A stretch of DNA of 64,000 bases from Sphingomonas sp. ERG5 (GCF_000803065.1 NZ_JSXI01000018.1:1-64000); one strand, 5' to 3'. Numbered from the stretch's first letter, positions 9,091-18,134 are shown. Notes: generated by a model not told the origin, from the letters alone. Program-made: numbers and translations.

Positions 9091-10624
9091 ACGCCGTTTG
9101 CGGGACTTCGACGGTCACCGTCAATCCCGCCGGATCCCATGACCGGTCGATCCGGCCACCCAACTGGCGCACGACACTCATTTCGATGAGTTGCGAGCCG
9201 AAGCCATGGCTTGCCGGCGGTGCCGTCACCGCCGGGCCGCCGCTTTCAACCCAGTTCAGCACCACGGCGTCACCCTTAACAGCACAGTCGAGCGTGACCT
9301 GGCCGCTCATGGTCGACAACGCGCCATATTTGGTCGCATTGGTGGCCAGCTCATGGAACAGCAATGCCAGCGGCGTGGCCGAACGGTCGTCGATTTCGAC
9401 ATCGCTGCCGGTAATCATGATGCGCTGTCCGCCGATCGGTTGATAGGGCCGAAACAATTCATCGAAGAGGCCGTGCAGGCTGGTCTGCGCCAGCGCCGGG
9501 GCCGATTGCGCGCTATGCGGCCGGACGAAGTCATGCGCTCGTCCCAGCGCTGTCACGCGGGCGCGCAAATCCTCCGCGATCGGCGAGAAACCGGGATTCA
9601 TCCGCGCCGCGAAGCTGATCAGCCCGGAAATCACCGCGAAGATGTTCTTGATCCGATGGCTTAGCTCCTGCGCAATGACCTCGCGCTCCTCGCTCGCTTC
9701 TTTCTGTTCATGGATATCGGTGCATGTGCCGAACCAGCGCGTGATGATGCCCGTATCGTCGCGGATCGGCAGCGCCCGGCCCAGAATCCAGCGATAAGCG
9801 CCGTCGGCGCGGCGCAACCTGTATTCGAGCTGATAGGGAGCCCCGCTTTCCAGCGATTGATACCAGATGGTCCAGGCGCGTTCACGATCCTCGGGATGGA
9901 AGATGCCATTCCATGCCTCGCCATCGGTCGACCCCTCCGGCACGCCGGTGAAGTCGTACCAGCGCGCGTTATAATAGTCGTGATAGCCATCGGGCCGGCT
10001 CGACCAGACCATTTGCGGCATAGAATCGGCAAGCACGCGAAAGCGATTATGGCTTTCGGCAAGCGCGCGATGGCTGGCATTTTCCGAATCGCGCCACGCG
10101 GCGGCGTCGCGACTGTCGTTGAGACGCTCCATCACCGAACCGGCCAGCGTCACCAGCCCCTGGTGCTGCAGCGGGGTGAGGGCAGCACGCGGCACCGAAT
10201 CGATCACACACAACGACCCGAGCGGCACGCCGTCCGCAGCGATCAGCGGGGCGCCGGCATAGAAGCGGATATTGGGATCGCCGGTAACGAGCGGATTATC
10301 GGCGAAACGCGAATCGAGCGTCGCATCGGGCACGACCATGATGTCGTCGCCGAGCATGGCAAAAGCGCAGAACGACGTTTCGCGCGGCGTTTCGGACGCA
10401 GCCAGCCCAGTGCGGGCGAGGAAGGTCTGGCGCCGTTCCTCGACCAGGCTGACCAGCGCGATCGGCGCGCCGCACAACGCCGCGGCGAAGTCAGTGATTG
10501 ATTTGAGACCCGAAGAATCACGCAACGATTCGATGTCGTGCCGGGCAATCGCGGCGGCGCGCGCGGATTCATCGATGCGCCAGCCATTCGGCTCAGGCGC
10601 ATCGGTGGAAGAAATATCGTTCAT
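9077..10624 (-). CDS. GAF-PAS-HWE sensor histidine kinase
   Basis: A soluble 515-residue kinase with no membrane segment. A GAF domain spans about 25-165 (FCAFAMLGDDIMVVPDA, GAPLIAADGVPLGSLCVID). A PAS fold with a PAC tail spans about 190-310 (YRLRRADGAYRWILGRA). The HWE module follows, with the phospho-His in ELSHRIKNIFAV near 330, the N-box HELATNATKYGALS, and the G-box SHGFGSQL. The domain layout resembles light- or redox-sensing kinases, but the PAS lacks an obvious flavin-binding cysteine motif (NCRFLQ). The likely target is the convergent receiver protein. Confidence 0.92.
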   Translation of the reverse strand: MNDISSTDAPEPNGWRIDESARAAAIARHDIESLRDSSGLKSITDFAAALCGAPIALVSLVEERRQTFLARTGLAASETPRETSFCAFAMLGDDIMVVPDATLDSRFADNPLVTGDPNIRFYAGAPLIAADGVPLGSLCVIDSVPRAALTPLQHQGLVTLAGSVMERLNDSRDAAAWRDSENASHRALAESHNRFRVLADSMPQMVWSSRPDGYHDYYNARWYDFTGVPEGSTDGEAWNGIFHPEDRERAWTIWYQSLESGAPYQLEYRLRRADGAYRWILGRALPIRDDTGIITRWFGTCTDIHEQKEASEEREVIAQELSHRIKNIFAVISGLISFAARMNPGFSPIAEDLRARVTALGRAHDFVRPHSAQSAPALAQTSLHGLFDELFRPYQPIGGQRIMITGSDVEIDDRSATPLALLFHELATNATKYGALSTMSGQVTLDCAVKGDAVVLNWVESGGPAVTAPPASHGFGSQLIEMSVVRQLGGRIDRSWDPAGLTVTVEVPQTAFSRR

Positions 10625-10635
10625 GCGAACAGGGT

Positions 10636-10661
10636 AACGCCCATGGACCGTTTCGGGTTCA
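10636..10661 (-). promoter_or_regulatory. Possible EcfG-type promoter of the HWE kinase
   Basis: On the minus strand TGAAC (10661-10657) is followed after 17 bases by CGTT (10639-10636). The -35 has one mismatch to GGAAC; the -10 is perfect. The start codon is only about 12 bases from CGTT, so the leader would be very short, which weakens the call. Confidence 0.25.
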
Positions 10662-10686
10662 AAATATCCTGCCCGGGATACTGGCC

Positions 10687-11244
10687 TTAGAAGGGCACGT
10701 CATCGTCGAGGTCGTCGGAGAAGCTGCCACGGCTCGCGCCGCCCGAAGAGCCGCCGCTGCGATTGCCGCCGCCATAGCCGCCGCCCGAACCACCGCCGAA
10801 ATCATTGCCGCCGCCGAAGTCGTCACGCGATCCGCCGCCGCCCCCGCCAAAGCCGCCGCCAGCGCCACCGCCCGATCCGCCGCCGGCGCCCGGCGCGCCA
10901 TCGAGCATGGTGAGGACGCTGTTGAAGCCCTGCAGCACGATTTCGGTCGAATATTTATCCTGGCCCTGCGCGTCCTGCCATTTGCGGGTCTTCAGCGCAC
11001 CCTCGATATAGACTTTCGAGCCCTTGCGCAGATAGCGCTCGGCGACATTGGCCAGACCTTCGTTGAAGATCGCCACCGAATGCCATTCGGTCGCTTCCTT
11101 GCGCTCGCCGGTATTCTTGTCCTTCCAGGAGTCGGACGTGGCGATGCGCAGGTTCACCACCTTGCCGCCATTCTGGAAGCTCTTGCTTTCGGGGTCGCGA
11201 CCGAGATTACCGACCAAAATCCCCTTATTGACGCTGCCCGCCAT
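10687..11244 (-). CDS. ssb: Single-stranded DNA-binding protein
   Basis: SSB coats single-stranded DNA and recruits replication and repair proteins through its tail. The 185-residue protein begins with the OB fold ([18 protein letters not shown], then the [22 protein letters not shown] region). A long glycine-rich linker with repeated GGG, GGGN and GGGS runs from about 118 to 172. The acidic tip is DDLDDDVPF, with Val where many SSBs have Ile. The gene stands alone between the kinase and feoB. Confidence 0.96.
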   Translation of the reverse strand: MAGSVNKGILVGNLGRDPESKSFQNGGKVVNLRIATSDSWKDKNTGERKEATEWHSVAIFNEGLANVAERYLRKGSKVYIEGALKTRKWQDAQGQDKYSTEIVLQGFNSVLTMLDGAPGAGGGSGGGAGGGFGGGGGGSRDDFGGGNDFGGGSGGGYGGGNRSGGSSGGASRGSFSDDLDDDVPF

Positions 11245-11253
11245 AACTTATTC

Positions 11254-13149
11254 CTACAAACCGAGTCCTATTGCGGCCCAGTATGTAGCTCCGGCGGCGA
11301 CATATGCCAGTGCGAACAGATAGCCGACCATGAAAGCAGGCCATTTCCAGCCATTGGTCTCGCGCCGCGTGACGGCGATGGTCGAAATGCATTGCGGTGC
11401 GAACACGAACCACATCAGGAAAGCGAGCGCGGTCGGCAAGCTCCAGCGGCCGCGCAGATTTTCCGACAGCTTGCCCTGGCCGGCCTCATCCTCGGGATTG
11501 TCGATCGCATAGACCGTGGCCATCGCGCCAACTGCCGCCTCGCGCGCGGCCATGGCGGGCAGCAGCGACAGCGCGATATCATGATTGAAGCCGATCGGCT
11601 TGACCACCACCTCAATCCCCGACGCGATGCGGCCGGCGATCGAATATTCGCTTTGCCGCTGCCCCGCCGGCGCGACCGGATAGCTTGCCAGCACCCAGAG
11701 CAGCGCGACGGTCATCGCGATCGTCGTACCGGCGCGCTTGAGGAAGATCAGCGCGCGGCTCCACAGCCCAAGCGCGATATCGCCGAGGCGCGGCCATTGA
11801 TATTTCGGCATTTCCATCATGAAGCCCGATGACGGGCCCTTGGTCACGGTGCGGCGCAGCGCGAGCGCCGCGAAAAAAGCGCCGACCACGCCGAGCACGT
11901 AAAGACCGAGCATCACCAGCCCCTGCAGTCCGACGAATGGCAGGACACGGGTATTGGGGATGAGTGCGCCGATCACCAGCGTATAGACCGGCAAGCGCGC
12001 GGAACAGGTCATCAGCGGCGCGATCAGGATCGTGGTCAGCCGGTCCTTCTCATCGTCGATCGAACGCGTCGCCATGATGCCGGGCACCGCGCAGGCAAAG
12101 GAGGAGAGCAGGGGGATGAACGCTCGCCCCGACAAGCCGACACTGGCCATCAGCCGGTCCATCATGAATGCCGCGCGGACCATATAGCCGCTTGCTTCGA
12201 GCACCAGGATGAAAGCGAACAGGATCAATATCTGCGGCAGGAACACGATCACCGCGCCGACCCCGGCAAGAACGCCGTCCGCCAGGAACGACCGGATCGC
12301 GGCGATCACGCCGTCTCCCAATATCGACTGGAGAAAGGTCGGTACCGGCGCGGCGGTGACGCCGCTTTCGATCCAGGCGAACAGCGATTCGATCCAGCCA
12401 ATCGGCGTTTGCGACCAGGCGAACACCGCCTGGAACATGACGAACAGGATCGCCAGCAACAGGATCGGGCCGGCCACCGGGTGGAGCGCGACCGCATCGA
12501 GCATATGCGTCCAGCGCCGCACCGTCGTTTCGGACACAGTCGAGGCGGTGGCGATGCGGCGCGCGCGGCGCTGCAAGGTGACGATATCCTCGCCGACATG
12601 GCCTTCGCTCGAGCGCAGCCGCAGCGCGGCGCCCGACCCGATCACCCCAGTCAATGCGGATTTGAGTTCATCCAGGCCGCGCCGGCGCACCGCCACGGTC
12701 GGGATCACCGGCACGCCAAGCTCGGCCGACAATTTGGCCGCGTCGAGCGTCAACCCGTCGCGCTCGGCAAGATCGATCATGTTGAGGGCGACCACCACCG
12801 GCAAGCCGAGCGCAATCAGTTGCAGCGCAAAGCGTAAGTGATTGTCGAGATTGGCGGCATCGACGACGATGACGATCGCATCGGGCAGCCGTTCGCCGGC
12901 CTGAGTCCCGGTGACCACGTCGCGAGTCACGCGCTCATCGGGGCTGGACGGATCGAGGCTGTAAGCGCCGGGCAGATCGACCAGCTCGACCGGGCGTCCA
13001 TCGGCCAGTGCGAGCTTGCCCGAATGGCGCTCGACCGTGACGCCGGGATAATTGCCGACCTTTTGCCGCGCCCCGGTCAACGCATTGAACAATGCGCTCT
13101 TGCCGGCATTGGGATTGCCGACCAGCGCCACCAACGGGATCGTGGTCAT
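11254..13149 (-). CDS. feoB: Ferrous iron transporter FeoB
   Basis: FeoB takes up Fe2+ across the inner membrane with the help of its N-terminal G domain. In the 631-residue protein G1 is GNPNAGKS at 11-18, the switch is GVTVERHSG, G3 is DLPGAY and G4 is NMID. The polytopic region holds two gate segments; the second has the conserved SSFACAVPGIMATR. At 631 residues it is shorter than the 773-residue E. coli protein but within the range of alphaproteobacterial FeoB. feoA lies 9 bp upstream, and a Fur-like box precedes feoA. Confidence 0.95.
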   Translation of the reverse strand: MTTIPLVALVGNPNAGKSALFNALTGARQKVGNYPGVTVERHSGKLALADGRPVELVDLPGAYSLDPSSPDERVTRDVVTGTQAGERLPDAIVIVVDAANLDNHLRFALQLIALGLPVVVALNMIDLAERDGLTLDAAKLSAELGVPVIPTVAVRRRGLDELKSALTGVIGSGAALRLRSSEGHVGEDIVTLQRRARRIATASTVSETTVRRWTHMLDAVALHPVAGPILLLAILFVMFQAVFAWSQTPIGWIESLFAWIESGVTAAPVPTFLQSILGDGVIAAIRSFLADGVLAGVGAVIVFLPQILILFAFILVLEASGYMVRAAFMMDRLMASVGLSGRAFIPLLSSFACAVPGIMATRSIDDEKDRLTTILIAPLMTCSARLPVYTLVIGALIPNTRVLPFVGLQGLVMLGLYVLGVVGAFFAALALRRTVTKGPSSGFMMEMPKYQWPRLGDIALGLWSRALIFLKRAGTTIAMTVALLWVLASYPVAPAGQRQSEYSIAGRIASGIEVVVKPIGFNHDIALSLLPAMAAREAAVGAMATVYAIDNPEDEAGQGKLSENLRGRWSLPTALAFLMWFVFAPQCISTIAVTRRETNGWKWPAFMVGYLFALAYVAAGATYWAAIGLGL

Positions 13150-13158
13150 GCTATGTAT

Positions 13159-13437
13159 TCAGCCCAACATAGTCAGGGGCGTGACGTGAATCGTCCGCGC
13201 GACCGTACGGCGCAATGCAACCGTCATGCGGCCGATGCGGCACGCCATCGGGCCTTGGCCGAGCGGCGAGCGATGCAGCACTTCGACCCCGACCCCCTCA
13301 TCGAAGCCAAGCTCGCGCAAGCGTCGTGCCTCGGGAATGCTCAGGCCCTGCCAATCGACTTCCAGCACGGTCGCGCGTTGGCCGCGCGGCAGCGACTCGA
13401 GGCTGACGGATGCAGCGATGGTGGTAACGGCGTCCAT
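13159..13437 (-). CDS. feoA: Ferrous iron transport protein FeoA
   Basis: A 92-residue SH3-like protein needed for FeoB function. It begins with a short lead and then LESLPRGQRATVLEV, followed by EARRLRELGFDEGVGVEVL and the closing ACRIGRMTVALRR with a C-terminal strand. I chose the ATG at 13437. A TTG at 13455 in the same frame would put the start codon inside the Fur-like box. The mRNA leader from a promoter overlapping the box would then be very short. Confidence 0.88.
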   Translation of the reverse strand: MDAVTTIAASVSLESLPRGQRATVLEVDWQGLSIPEARRLRELGFDEGVGVEVLHRSPLGQGPMACRIGRMTVALRRTVARTIHVTPLTMLG

Positions 13438-13440
13438 GAT

Positions 13441-13459
13441 GCGATTGATTATCAATAAC
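13441..13459 (-). promoter_or_regulatory. Fur-like iron box upstream of feoA
   Basis: Read on the minus strand the site is GTTATTGATAATCAATCGC. By eye it matches 14 of 19 positions of the classic Fur consensus GATAATGATAATCATTATC, with a near-perfect ATTGAT-A-ATCAAT core. It lies just upstream of the feoA start, so an iron-loaded repressor there would shut off feoAB. Alphaproteobacteria may use Fur, Mur or Irr; the site alone does not tell which. Confidence 0.65.
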
Positions 13460-13480
13460 TGCTTGTCGGCGCCAGCGGAA

Positions 13481-14146
13481 TCACACCACCGGATAGCGCA
13501 GCCGACCTATGAAGCGCGACAGGCTGGGCCGGTGTTCGGTCCGCGCGAGGAAGCCGGCCTTGGCCTTTTCGAAGCGCATGATCCCGTCGATGCGGCGCGA
13601 CAGGAATGCGCGCGTATCGGCCTGGCCGGCGCTTTCATCGTCAAGGAACACCGTCAGTGTCGCGGCATAGACGCCTGCCAGCATTGTACGCTTTGTATAG
13701 TGATTATAATCGGTCGCGGTGTCGCCGGCCGCACGCCACATAAGGTCGGCGGCGCGCCAGCCGAGCTTTGCGCCGCGCACGATGTTCTGCGGCAAGCTCA
13801 GGATCGCCAGCGCACGGCGCAGCGCTTCCCGGCTGGACGCGGTGAGATCGAGGCGCGCTTCGACCAGGCCGGTGATCTTCGCCCGCACCTTCATCGACGC
13901 CAGCCTTTCGGGCGTAAGCGCCACAAGCATGGCGTGGTCGATGCTGGCGAACCAGGCGTCGATCATGTCGACCGGACCATCGGAAAAAGCGAGCAGGGCG
14001 ATGTCGCGATCGATCCTCGCCGCGTCGGCGGCGGCGTCGCGCGCAGCACCGCCCCAACCGTCGAACGCGGCATTGATGGCGATCAGCGGAGCAAGGTGAT
14101 CACGGATTTCATCAAGCGTCGGATCCTGGGGCAGCACATCGGTCAT
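13481..14146 (-). CDS. COQ9-family ubiquinone biosynthesis protein
   Basis: A 221-residue member of the COQ9 family, a TetR-fold lipid-binding protein that presents ubiquinone precursors to the COQ7 hydroxylase. The C-terminal half carries the family block: LGWRAADLMWRAAGDTATDYN, then the HYTKRTMLAGVYAATL segment, and a closing amphipathic helix FLSRRIDGIMRFEKAK. The start ATG at 14146 overlaps the upstream transporter's stop (ATGA). The gene is a marker of alphaproteobacteria and mitochondria. Confidence 0.9.
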   Translation of the reverse strand: MTDVLPQDPTLDEIRDHLAPLIAINAAFDGWGGAARDAAADAARIDRDIALLAFSDGPVDMIDAWFASIDHAMLVALTPERLASMKVRAKITGLVEARLDLTASSREALRRALAILSLPQNIVRGAKLGWRAADLMWRAAGDTATDYNHYTKRTMLAGVYAATLTVFLDDESAGQADTRAFLSRRIDGIMRFEKAKAGFLARTEHRPSLSRFIGRLRYPVV

Positions 14147-15093
14147 CGCGGCGTCTCCTCGGAAGCCAGTTCCTCCGGAACCAATCTAGGCTCGGTAGCG
14201 GCCGGTGCAAGCGGCGGGCGGTGCGTGCGCCGTACTAGCACGAGCGCGATCGCGACCAGCACAGCGCCGATCCAGTCGGCAGTGCCAAGACGTTCGTCAT
14301 AAACCAGCCAGCCGACCGCGGCCGCGACCGCCGGCTGAGTCAGCAAGCCAAGGCCCACGATCAACGGCGACAACTGGCCGAGTGCATAGATCATGAGCCC
14401 CTGGCCGAACACCTGGCTGGCCAGCGCGAGACCGATCAGCGGTGTCCAGTTGCCGGGCAGGATGCGCTCGCCCAGCACCCAGGCGAAAATCAGCAGCGGC
14501 AGCATTCCGGCGATCGTCGACAGCGCCAGCGCGGGCAGCGGCGACATGGTGTCGCGCACCCGCGCCATGCAGATGAAATAGAGCGTGTAAAGCACACCCG
14601 CGAACAGGCAAAGGAGATCGCCGACCAGGTGGCGCGGATTGAGGCTATAGGATTGTCCCATCAGCAGCGCCGCGCCGATCGCGGCGAGGATCAGCGCAAC
14701 GCCTTGCACGCGAGTCGGCCAGGCGCGCAGGACGAGAAAGCCGTAAAGCGGGAAGATCAGAGTCGCGACATTGCCGAACAAAGTCGCATTGGCGAGCGTG
14801 GTGCGCAGGATGCCGAGATGCCAGCTCGCCAGATCGGCGGCGAAGCTGAGCCCGGCAATGGCGATCATCACCCACACCCCCTTGCCCAAGCCGACCGGGC
14901 GCCACCCACCCGCCAGCAAGGGGGCAATCAGCAGCGGCGCGGCGAGCGTCACGCGCCAGAAGGCGGCGGCGACCGGCCCGGTGTCCGACAGGCGCACAAG
15001 CCATGGCCCGAAGGCGAGCAGGACGTTGGCCACGATCAACGCGGCAAAGGCGAGGCGATGCGGCGCGCGGGGCGTATCGACCGTTTCAGCCAT
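14143..15093 (-). CDS. DMT-family (EamA) transporter
   Basis: A 316-residue protein of ten predicted membrane helices in two EamA repeats. The first repeat starts near ALIVANVLLAFGPWLVRLSD and the second near 160 with GDLLCLFAGVLYTLYF. EamA proteins export amino acids or other small metabolites. The C-terminus ends in a short charged tail. It is coupled to the COQ9 gene by an ATGA overlap, but there is no functional reason known for the pairing. The substrate is not predictable. Confidence 0.87.
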   Translation of the reverse strand: MAETVDTPRAPHRLAFAALIVANVLLAFGPWLVRLSDTGPVAAAFWRVTLAAPLLIAPLLAGGWRPVGLGKGVWVMIAIAGLSFAADLASWHLGILRTTLANATLFGNVATLIFPLYGFLVLRAWPTRVQGVALILAAIGAALLMGQSYSLNPRHLVGDLLCLFAGVLYTLYFICMARVRDTMSPLPALALSTIAGMLPLLIFAWVLGERILPGNWTPLIGLALASQVFGQGLMIYALGQLSPLIVGLGLLTQPAVAAAVGWLVYDERLGTADWIGAVLVAIALVLVRRTHRPPLAPAATEPRLVPEELASEETPR

Positions 15094-15176
15094 GCTAGTT
15101 TTTCTTGGGATCGGACGCGTGCATGCTGCGCCTTAGCGTCCTATCTGGTCGGCGTCAGGTAGCAAAAGGAAACGGA

Positions 15177-16268
15177 ATGCCCAGCCTGTTTGACCCAATC
15201 CAGCTCGGGGCGATTCAATCGCCCAATCGAATCCTCATGGCGCCGATGACCCGGGGCCGCGCGACCCAGGAGGGCGTGCCGACCGCCCTGATGATCGATT
15301 ATTATGCGCAGCGCGCGAGCGCCGGGCTGATCATCACTGAAGGCACCGGGGTCAGCCGCGAAGGCCTGGGCTGGCCGTTTGCGCCGGGACTATGGACCAA
15401 CGAGCAGGTCGAGGCATGGAAGCCGGTCACCGGTGCGGTGCACGCAGCTGGGGGCCATATCGTCGCGCAGCTCTGGCATATGGGCCGCCAGGTTCATTCG
15501 TCGGTGATCGGTGGACAGGCGGTATCGTCATCGGCCACCACCACACCGGGCCAGGTGCATACCTATCAGGGCAAGCAGGATCACGAGACGCCGCGGCCGC
15601 TGCGGCTCGACGAGATTCCGCGCTTGCTGAACGATTATGAGCTGGCGACGCGCAACGCACTCGCGGCCGGGTTCGACGGCGTCCAGATCCATGGCGCGAA
15701 CGGCTATCTGCTCGACCAGTTCCTGCGCGACAATGCCAATTTCCGCGATGACATCTATGGCGGCAGTATCGAGAATCGCGTGCGCCTGATGCGCGAAGTG
15801 GTCGAGCGCGTCGTGTCGATCGCCGGCGCCGATCGGACCTCCATCCGTCTATCGCCCAACGGCGAGTCGCAAGGCGTCGACGACAGCAATCCGACGGCCT
15901 TGTTCACAGCGGCGGCAAAGGCGCTCGACGAGATCGGCATCGCGTTCCTCGAATTGCGCGAACCCGGGTCCGAAGGCACCTTCGGCCGGACCGATGTGCC
16001 CAAGCTGTCGCCGGTGATTCGCGAGGTGTTCAGCGGCCCGCTGGTGGTCAATTCGGACTATACGACAGCCGAACAGGCCCAGGCCGTGCTCGATAGCGGC
16101 ACGGCGGATGCGATCGCGTTCGGCCGGACCTTCCTGGCCAATCCCGACCTGCCGGAGCGGCTCCGCACCGGCACGCCGCTCAACGCGACGAACTGGAAGA
16201 CATGGTACAGTCAGGGAGCCGAAGGCTATACCGACTATCCGACGCAGGAGAGCGTCGCGGCGGAATAG
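15177..16268 (+). CDS. Old Yellow Enzyme-type alkene reductase
   Basis: An FMN-dependent NAD(P)H oxidoreductase of 363 residues that reduces activated C=C bonds, with a TIM barrel. Family motifs are visible: SLFDPIQLGAIQSPNRILMA at the start, the active-site HGANGYLLDQFLRD, and RVRLMREVVERV. The FMN phosphate region follows (ADAIAFGRTFLANPDLPERL). I chose the ATG at 15177 because an AAAAGGAAACGG ribosome site precedes it. The physiological substrate is unknown; a role in electrophile stress is typical. Confidence 0.93.
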   Translation: MPSLFDPIQLGAIQSPNRILMAPMTRGRATQEGVPTALMIDYYAQRASAGLIITEGTGVSREGLGWPFAPGLWTNEQVEAWKPVTGAVHAAGGHIVAQLWHMGRQVHSSVIGGQAVSSSATTTPGQVHTYQGKQDHETPRPLRLDEIPRLLNDYELATRNALAAGFDGVQIHGANGYLLDQFLRDNANFRDDIYGGSIENRVRLMREVVERVVSIAGADRTSIRLSPNGESQGVDDSNPTALFTAAAKALDEIGIAFLELREPGSEGTFGRTDVPKLSPVIREVFSGPLVVNSDYTTAEQAQAVLDSGTADAIAFGRTFLANPDLPERLRTGTPLNATNWKTWYSQGAEGYTDYPTQESVAAE

Positions 16269-16482
16269 GGCTGCCCGACAGGACCTGGCGTGTTTGCGCT
16301 GGGCTGGCCCACTTGCCATTCGTTCGCCGCACCCTGTCGGAGGGGAAAACATCCCCACGCCGACAACGGTGCCGCGGCGATTCAATCAAGCAGCGTGATG
16401 ACGCATTGTGAGGGTCGGACGAGACGCCGCCAGGCGCTCTCGTCCCCTCTTTGCCATGGCCGCGAAGCGCCGGACGCCTGCC

Positions 16483-16660
16483 GCCCCTGTTTCGATCGGA
16501 ACGGCCCCTGTTATTGTCCCGGTTCCGCCCCGTTTTCAAAACAGGGGCGGCGCAGCCATATTATTGAAAACAAGCGCATATCCGGCAGCTAGACCCAACA
16601 GAACAGGGGCGAGAAAATACAAGCCCGAAAACAGGGGGTAACAGGGGCGAAACCTGGGGC
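16483..16660. repeat. Intergenic word array A (AACAGGGGC)
   Basis: This is the core of a 470-bp gap between convergent genes. The 9-mer AACAGGGGC occurs exactly five times: reverse at 16483-16491 and 16504-16512, forward at 16540-16548, 16602-16610 and 16640-16648. A variant AACAGGGGG lies at 16630-16638 and a decayed copy AACCTGGGGC at 16651. One copy is the right arm of a hairpin, CCGCCCCGTTTT then C then AAAACAGGGGCGG (16526-16550). Spacing is irregular. The left part of the gap (16269-16480) holds no gene I can support. Confidence 0.75.
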
Positions 16661-16698
16661 GTCAACAGCTGTGACAGGTCGCCGGGACTTCAGGATTG

Positions 16699-16727
16699 GC
16701 CGGCATCACACTGATGTGATGACCGGC
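16699..16727. terminator. Hairpin downstream of the P450 gene
   Basis: Arms GCCGG-CATCACA (16699-16710) and TGTGATG-A-CCGGC (16715-16727) form a 12-bp stem with a single bulged A and a CTGA loop. It lies 12 bp beyond the P450 stop. No T-run follows, so it may be a terminator or a 3'-end stabiliser. Confidence 0.5.
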
Positions 16728-16738
16728 TCGAAACCGCT

Positions 16739-18124
16739 TCAGCTCAGCGGCACGAAGCGAAGCGGCAGTCCATCCTTTGGCCGGGGGATGGGCACGCTTT
16801 GCCAGGCGCGTCCCGATCCCGGGTCGAGCTCGATCCGGTAACGGCTGAGCAATTGCACCATCAGCAGCTTGATCTGCATCGTCGCGAAATGCAGGCCGAG
16901 GCACATATGCGCGCCGCCGCCGAACGGTACCCAGGCATATTTGTGCCGTCCCTTGCTCGCCTCGGGCGTGAAGCGCAGCGGATCGAATGTGCCCGGATCG
17001 GGCCAGAGCTCGGCCATCTGATGGGTGTGGCGGATGTTGATGCCGACAAAGGTCCCGGCGGGAATGTCGTAGCCGCCGAAACTGAAATCCTTCAATGCGC
17101 GCCTGGGCAGCGACGGCACCGGCGGGATCAACCGCAATGCTTCCTTGAAGGCATATTCGGTCAGCACCAGCCGGTCGAGCTGGGTATGCGGCACGCCGGC
17201 ATCGTTGAGGCCGAGCGAGAGCACCTCCTCGCGCAACCGGTCCTGCCATTCGACATGACGCCCGAGCAGCATGACCAGGCTGGTCGCCGATGAGGTGATG
17301 GTGTCGTGCGCCGCCATCATCAGGAAATTCATGTGATCGATGATCGCGGCATCGCTCAGCAACTGCCCGTCATCATCGATCGCGCGGCAAAATTGCGAGA
17401 AGAAATCCTGTCCGCCTTCTCCCGCGGCATCGAGCGCGCGGCGTTTCGGAATCTCGCGCGCGAACATGTCCACCAGAAAGGCCCGCGCCTTGACCCCTTT
17501 GCGCATTTTCGTACCGGGCAAGGGCACGCGTATCGGGTCGATCGTCGCCTGCACTTCGTCCACGAACGCATGATTAATCTGTTCGGCTTCCGCCCCCAGC
17601 GGCATGCCGAGAAAACTCTCCGCCGCAAGATCGAGCGTCAGCGCCTTGATCGCGTCGTAGAATTTGATCCGCTTGCCCGACCAGCCCGCGACCTGACGAG
17701 CGATGCCGTCATTCATGCTGTCGGCATAATGGCGCATCGGTTCCGGCTTGAAGGCGACCGACAATGTCTTGCGGTCGGCGCGATGCTTTTCGAAATCCAT
17801 CAGCATCAGCCCACGCGGAAACAGCAGGTTGAGCAACGGGCCCCAGCCCTGTTCCGATGAAAATATCTTTTCGCGGTCGAACAGCACCAGCTCATTCGCT
17901 TCGGGCCCGAGCAGCGCCAGGCTGGGACCGCCGAAGACATTGACGCGATAGACCCGCCCATAAGCCGCTTCCATGCGGCGCGAAAAAGCGATTGGATCCT
18001 TCAGCATCCGCAGCGTGCTGCCGATAAAGGGCAGGCCGTCCTCGCCGGGAATTGCCCTTAGCGCGCGCGCTGCCTGAGGCGGCAGCCAGTGGGGATTCGC
18101 CTCGTAGCTATGTGCGTAAGCCAT
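16739..18124 (-). CDS. Cytochrome P450
   Basis: A 461-residue soluble haem monooxygenase. The I-helix has AHDTITSS, the ExxR motif is EALR, and the haem loop is FGGGAHMCLGLHFA with the iron ligand Cys408. It has no membrane anchor, as is usual for bacterial P450s. The start ATG at 18124 has a good AAGGAG site. Directly upstream is an inverted repeat that overlaps the likely -10, so expression looks repressor-controlled. No ferredoxin or reductase gene is adjacent, so redox partners must come from elsewhere. The substrate is unknown. Confidence 0.95.
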   Translation of the reverse strand: MAYAHSYEANPHWLPPQAARALRAIPGEDGLPFIGSTLRMLKDPIAFSRRMEAAYGRVYRVNVFGGPSLALLGPEANELVLFDREKIFSSEQGWGPLLNLLFPRGLMLMDFEKHRADRKTLSVAFKPEPMRHYADSMNDGIARQVAGWSGKRIKFYDAIKALTLDLAAESFLGMPLGAEAEQINHAFVDEVQATIDPIRVPLPGTKMRKGVKARAFLVDMFAREIPKRRALDAAGEGGQDFFSQFCRAIDDDGQLLSDAAIIDHMNFLMMAAHDTITSSATSLVMLLGRHVEWQDRLREEVLSLGLNDAGVPHTQLDRLVLTEYAFKEALRLIPPVPSLPRRALKDFSFGGYDIPAGTFVGINIRHTHQMAELWPDPGTFDPLRFTPEASKGRHKYAWVPFGGGAHMCLGLHFATMQIKLLMVQLLSRYRIELDPGSGRAWQSVPIPRPKDGLPLRFVPLS

Positions 18125-18134
18125 GCCGGATCTC

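Noticed and set aside
10690..10900. Glycine-rich repeat in ssb as a foreign insertion
   Set aside because: Long glycine-rich linkers are normal in alphaproteobacterial SSB, and the acidic tip is intact.
13444..13456. TTG at 13455 as start of feoA
   Set aside because: It would lie inside the Fur-like box, with no homology in the added residues. The ATG at 13437 is better.
16483..16660. CRISPR array in the convergent gap
   Set aside because: The repeated words are only 8-9 bp, occur in both orientations and have irregular spacing. There are no cas genes in the window.
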